Source: DATHVI01 sp035461385
GTDB taxonomy: Bacteria; Actinomycetota; Thermoleophilia; Solirubrobacterales; 70-9
Direction of reading: 5' to 3'
NCBI GenBank assembly: GCA_035461385.1
Contig: DATHVI010000007.1
Span: 1-32,638 of the forward strand
DNA length: 32,638 bases
In this document: positions 29,613-32,638 of the stretch, piece after piece
Position numbering within the stretch: the first letter of the stretch is position 1
Layout of the letters: each line of letters opens with the position of its first letter
The notes under the pieces: generated by a model
What the model saw: only the letters and a program-made list of their open reading frames with translations
Databases searched by the model: none
Told to the model about the DNA's origin: nothing
Position numbers and translations under genes: made by a program

Positions 29613-30997
29613 CAGCCGAGCGCTTCGAGCGCCTTGATCGCGGCGATGATCGCGTCGGCGCCGAACCTGATGTCCTCCTCCGAGACCACGAGGTGGGGGT
29701 AGAACACGAGCGTCAGGACCCCGTCGCCGAGCGCGCAGCGCGCGATCAGCCCCTGCTCGTAGAGCTGGTGGCGCAGCTCGATCAGGATCCCCGCCCCATA
29801 ATCGAGCTCGGCGACGTCGAACTCGATGCTGCTCAGGAGCCCAAGCACCGAGACCGCCAGCACCCGGTCGGTGGCGTCGCCAACCCGTGTCAGCTCCCGC
29901 CGGAGCAGCGGCTCGAGCTCGGCGGCGCGGTCGACGAGCGACTCGCGTTCGAGGATGTCCAGCGTCGCGAGGGCGGCCTCGGAGGCGACCGGATGGCCGG
30001 CGTAGGTGTTGAGGTGGAGGAGCGGGGCATCGAACGCATCCTCGACATGCCGCGCCACCGCGAGCCCTCCCATCGGCGCATACCCGCTTGTCAGCCCCTT
30101 CGCCATCGTGAGCAGATCAGGCCTGACGTCCCAGTGCGTGGAGCCGAACAGCTCGCCCGTGCGCCCGAACCCGGTCACCACCTCGTCGGCGATCAGCAGG
30201 ATCCCGTTCGACCGGCAGATCTGCTGCACCCGGGGCCAGTAGCCGGGGTGGGGCACCTTGACTGCTTGCAGGATCGCGACCGGCTCGGCGATTACCGCGG
30301 CGATCCGCTCCGGCGTGATCCGCTCGACGATCGCTGCGAGCGCGTCGGCGCAGGCGAGCGTGCAGCCGGTGGCGCGGTCGCAGTACGGACAGCGGCCGGG
30401 CGAGGGCTGGCCGACGTGCTCGAAGCCCGCGGGCAGGGGGCCGAAGCCGGTGCTAAACGCGGGTGCGCCGGTCGCCGCCATTCCCGAGTAGTTCGAGCCG
30501 TGGTAGGAGCCGTCCCGGGAGAGGACGACGGTCCGCTCGGGCTCGCCGCGGCGGTCGTGGTAGGCGCGGGCGATCTTGAAGGCGAGGTCGTTCGATTCGC
30601 TGCCGCTCGAAGTGAAGGAGAAGATCGGATCGTCGACCGGCACGAGCGCCGCAAGACGCTCCCCGAGCTCGGTGACCTTGGGGTGCGAGACGCCCGAGTC
30701 GAGCGCCGCGAACTCGAGCTCGGCGGCCTGGGCAGCCATGCGGTCCGCGATCTCGCGGCGTCCGTGGCCGACCATGCCCGCTCCGAGGTGGTTCCCGGCG
30801 TCGAGCAGGCGCTTGCCCGAGTCGTCGAAGAGATAGGGGCCATCGCCGCGCGTGATCATGCGGGGATAGCGACCGGGGTATCGCTTTTCGAGCTCGTCGA
30901 AGTCGGCCAGAAAGTGCCGGACCCGGTGCCGGGCAAGCTCGCTCATGGCCGGCGTTCCGGAATCGCGCTTCGTCATCTCGGGCAAGTCCGCCTCCAT
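29612..30997 (-). CDS. Class III PLP-dependent aminotransferase
   Basis: About 461 residues. It shows the class III fold-type I pattern: T-S-S-G-S-E-S-N-D-L-A-F, S-Y-H-G-S-N, I-A-E-P-V, I-A-D-E-V-V-T-G-F-G-R-T-G and the PLP Lys in T-M-A-K-G-L-T-S-G-Y-A-P-M-G-G. A loop with C-P-Y-C...C-T-L-A-C, shared by some omega-aminotransferases, may bind metal or form disulfides. Alanine dehydrogenase is encoded divergently, as is common beside pyruvate-dependent transaminases such as taurine-pyruvate aminotransferase, because it recycles the alanine formed. The start is uncertain: ATG 30997 or ATG 30976 in a duplicated 17-bp segment, or a later ATG at M-S-E-L-A-R-H. The amino donor is unknown. Confidence 0.88.
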   Translation of the reverse strand: MEADLPEMTKRDSGTPAMSELARHRVRHFLADFDELEKRYPGRYPRMITRGDGPYLFDDSGKRLLDAGNHLGAGMVGHGRREIADRMAAQAAELEFAALDSGVSHPKVTELGERLAALVPVDDPIFSFTSSGSESNDLAFKIARAYHDRRGEPERTVVLSRDGSYHGSNYSGMAATGAPAFSTGFGPLPAGFEHVGQPSPGRCPYCDRATGCTLACADALAAIVERITPERIAAVIAEPVAILQAVKVPHPGYWPRVQQICRSNGILLIADEVVTGFGRTGELFGSTHWDVRPDLLTMAKGLTSGYAPMGGLAVARHVEDAFDAPLLHLNTYAGHPVASEAALATLDILERESLVDRAAELEPLLRRELTRVGDATDRVLAVSVLGLLSSIEFDVAELDYGAGILIELRHQLYEQGLIARCALGDGVLTLVFYPHLVVSEEDIRFGADAIIAAIKALEALG

Positions 30998-31011
30998 TTT
31001 GGGCAAGTCCG
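30974..31011. repeat. Tandem duplication at the aminotransferase start
   Basis: Two 17-bp copies (30974-30990 and 30995-31011, 15 of 17 identical, period 21) each carry the same CGGACTTGCCC block and end in an ATG in the same frame (30976 and 30997). This gives two alternative starts seven codons apart, with GGAGG lying between the copies. Confidence 0.6.
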
Positions 31012-31021
31012 GCGCTTAAAG

Positions 31022-31065
31022 AACAATGGTATTAATGTTTAGCCTACGAGAGCCCAGCCCGTCAA
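31022..31065 (-). promoter_or_regulatory. Promoter and imperfect operator of the aminotransferase operon
   Basis: Leftward TTGACG (31065-31060), an 18-nt spacer and TAAACA (31041-31036). An imperfect palindrome AACAAT-N6-AATGTT (31022-31039) covers the -10 box and the start of transcription, a natural site for GntR regulator no. 2, which is encoded in the operon. Confidence 0.5.
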
Positions 31066-31131
31066 GCCAGCGATGGAAATACGTCGATTCCGAGACCACG
31101 GGCCGCGCGCGGCCGGCGGAGGATGATCCGC

Positions 31132-32247
31132 ATGAAGATCGGAGTTCCGGCCGAGATCAAGGCGGACGAGTACCGGGTGTCGCTCACTCCCGCGGGGGCG
31201 CGCGAGCTCATCGATCGCGGCCACGAGGTGCTCGTGCAAGCGGGTGCGGGAACGGGCTCGCAGATCCCCGACGATGCCTACGAGATGCAGGGCGCGCGGA
31301 TCGTCCCGAGCGTTGAGGACGTCTTCGAGTGCGCGGAGCTGATCGTCAAGGTCAAGGAGCCCCAGCCGCCGGAGGTCGAGCTCCTGGCCCCGCACCACGT
31401 CCTCTTCACCTACCTGCACCTCGCCGCGGCTCCCGAGCTCGCCCGCGGCCTGATCGAGTCGGGTGCGACGTGCATCGCCTACGAGACCATCGAGGACCGA
31501 AACGGCCGGCTGCCCGTGTTGGCGCCGATGAGCGAGGTCGCGGGCAAGCTCGCCACACAGGCCGGCGCGTTCATGCTCGAGCGCCCGCTCGGTGGCCGCG
31601 GGGCCCTGCTGGGAGGCGCCGCGGGGGTTGCGGCCGCGCGGGTGATGATCATCGGGGCCGGCGTGGTCGGCCAGAACGCCGCCCGGATCGCGATCGGCCT
31701 CGGCGCAGAGACCTACGTCTACGACCGCTCGCTCGAGGCGCTGCGGGCGGTTGAACGGTGGCTCGACAGTCGCGCCTCGACGTGCTACTCGTCCTCGCTG
31801 GCGATCGAGGGGCGGCTTCCCGAGGTCGACCTCGTGATCGGGGCGGTACTGATCCACGGCGCCCGCGCCCCGCGGGTGATCAGCCGTCGCCAGCTGGCGC
31901 TGATGAAGCGGAACGCAGTCCTGGTCGACGTCTCCATCGACCAGGGCGGGTGCTTCGAGACCTCGCGACCGACGACCCACTCCGATCCCACCTATGAGGT
32001 CGACGAGATCGTCCATTACTGCGTCGCCAACATGCCGGGCTCGGTTCCGGTCACCTCGACCTACGCGCTCGCCAACGCGACGATGCCCTATGTCGTCGCC
32101 TTCGCGGAGCGCGGCAAGGACGCGCTCGCCGATGATCCGGGGTTCTTGGCTGGCTTGAACGTTTGCGCGGGGCGGATAACCCACGGCGGCGTCGCTGACG
32201 CGGTCGGCCTCGATGCGGTCACTCCTCGCGAGGCGATCGCGGCGTGA
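31132..32247 (+). CDS. ald: Alanine dehydrogenase
   Basis: This 371-residue Ald has all key residues: R15 (D-E-Y-R-V), K75 (V-K-V-K-E-P), H96 (T-Y-L-H-L-A-A), the NAD motif I-I-G-A-G-V-V-G-Q-N-A-A and the Asp of D-V-S-I-D-Q-G-G. The usual P-T-T-H-S-D-P-T-Y follows. It converts L-alanine and NAD to pyruvate, ammonium and NADH. Divergent from a class III aminotransferase, it probably regenerates pyruvate as amino acceptor and releases ammonium from the amino donor. ATG 31132 is chosen over ATG 31123 because GGAGG lies 9 nt before it. An SDR gene follows 28 nt later, likely in the same operon. Confidence 0.95.
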   Translation: MKIGVPAEIKADEYRVSLTPAGARELIDRGHEVLVQAGAGTGSQIPDDAYEMQGARIVPSVEDVFECAELIVKVKEPQPPEVELLAPHHVLFTYLHLAAAPELARGLIESGATCIAYETIEDRNGRLPVLAPMSEVAGKLATQAGAFMLERPLGGRGALLGGAAGVAAARVMIIGAGVVGQNAARIAIGLGAETYVYDRSLEALRAVERWLDSRASTCYSSSLAIEGRLPEVDLVIGAVLIHGARAPRVISRRQLALMKRNAVLVDVSIDQGGCFETSRPTTHSDPTYEVDEIVHYCVANMPGSVPVTSTYALANATMPYVVAFAERGKDALADDPGFLAGLNVCAGRITHGGVADAVGLDAVTPREAIAA

Positions 32248-32275
32248 GCTCGATAAGCGGAAAGAGGAGGAAGAG

Positions 32276-32638
32276 ATGAGATTGAAGAATCGCGTTGCGC
32301 TGGTCACCGGCGGGGGATCGGGGATCGGCGAGGCGATCTGCACGCGCTTCGACGCCGAGGGCGCGTCGGTGGCGGTGCTCGACATCCGCGAGGAGGCGGC
32401 GAAGCTGACCGCGGGCCTGCTCGCGAACGAGGCACTGCCGATCAAGGCGGATGTCACCGATTCGGCGGAGGTCAACAGGGCGGTCGAGCAGGTTGTCGAC
32501 CACTACGGGAAGATCGACGTCCTCGTCAACAACGCCGGGATCGCGGGCGGGGAGGAGTCGGTCCGCAACGCCGAGCGGTTCGTCCAGCGCCTCCGAGAGG
32601 CAGAGGCCGGCGAGGTACGCACCCCGCTCGAGGCGACC
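32276..32638 (+). CDS. Short-chain dehydrogenase, cut by window end
   Basis: The first 121 codons of an SDR are present; the gene continues beyond the window. It shows the cofactor motif T-G-G-G-S-G-I-G, an Asp after beta-2 (V-L-D-I-R), consistent with NAD, D-V-T-D and N-N-A-G-I. Right after N-N-A-G-I-A-G-G there is a charged stretch (E-E-S-V-R-N-A-E-R-F-V-Q-R-L-R-E) of about 20 residues that most SDRs lack at this point. ATG 32276 has AGGAGGAAG upstream. It is 28 nt after ald and likely belongs to the same catabolic operon. The catalytic Ser-Tyr-Lys part is outside the window. Confidence 0.85.
   Translation, partial: MRLKNRVALVTGGGSGIGEAICTRFDAEGASVAVLDIREEAAKLTAGLLANEALPIKADVTDSAEVNRAVEQVVDHYGKIDVLVNNAGIAGGEESVRNAERFVQRLREAEAGEVRTPLEAT

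Overview
The window is GC-rich bacterial DNA with many GTG/TTG starts, 1-11 bp gene overlaps and -35/-10 boxes of the TTGAC-N17/18-TAnnnT type. The Ig-like secreted repeat at the left edge (S-S-N-E-P-G, C-x-L, C-S-S-P) and the gene mix look like a soil actinobacterium of the Thermoleophilia/Solirubrobacterales kind; this placement is inferred from style, not from a marker gene. I see no rRNA, tRNA, CRISPR array or insertion sequence.

Left part (1-5.1 kb): the end of a secreted Ig-like repeat protein, a Phd/VapB-VapC toxin-antitoxin pair, a Tat-exported FAD dehydrogenase, a secreted protein of unknown function and a small unknown protein.

Second part (5.1-16.2 kb): a divergent catabolic locus. 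Leftward run an aldehyde dehydrogenase and a PxpC-PxpA-PxpB set (ATP-dependent 5-oxoprolinase / lactam-opening family), all overlapping by 4 nt. Rightward run a CUT2-type ABC importer (lipoprotein, double ATPase, two permeases), a short-chain dehydrogenase and a MetX-like alpha/beta hydrolase. The shared 219-bp promoter region carries a perfect 11-bp inverted repeat, one arm in each leader.

Third part (16.2-23.5 kb, leftward): the most interesting block, an unbroken eight-gene operon for cobamide-dependent methyl transfer to tetrahydrofolate. It encodes an unknown FPCG-repeat protein, a UroD-type zinc methyltransferase, a corrinoid protein, a small cysteine protein, a ferredoxin-ASKHA corrinoid activase, a MetF-MetV fusion, a methyl-THF:corrinoid methyltransferase and a 'virulence factor' family protein. 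The methyl donor is not evident.

Fourth part (23.5-32.6 kb): a D-2-hydroxyacid dehydrogenase and an APH-fold kinase; a GntR/FCD regulator and an enolase paralogue with altered active-site residues; then, leftward, a class III aminotransferase, a D-tartrate-dehydratase-like enzyme and a second GntR/FCD regulator, divergent from alanine dehydrogenase and an SDR cut by the window end. Reductase, kinase and enolase could turn hydroxypyruvate into PEP through glycerate, which would connect with C1 units delivered by the methyl-transfer operon; this is inference.
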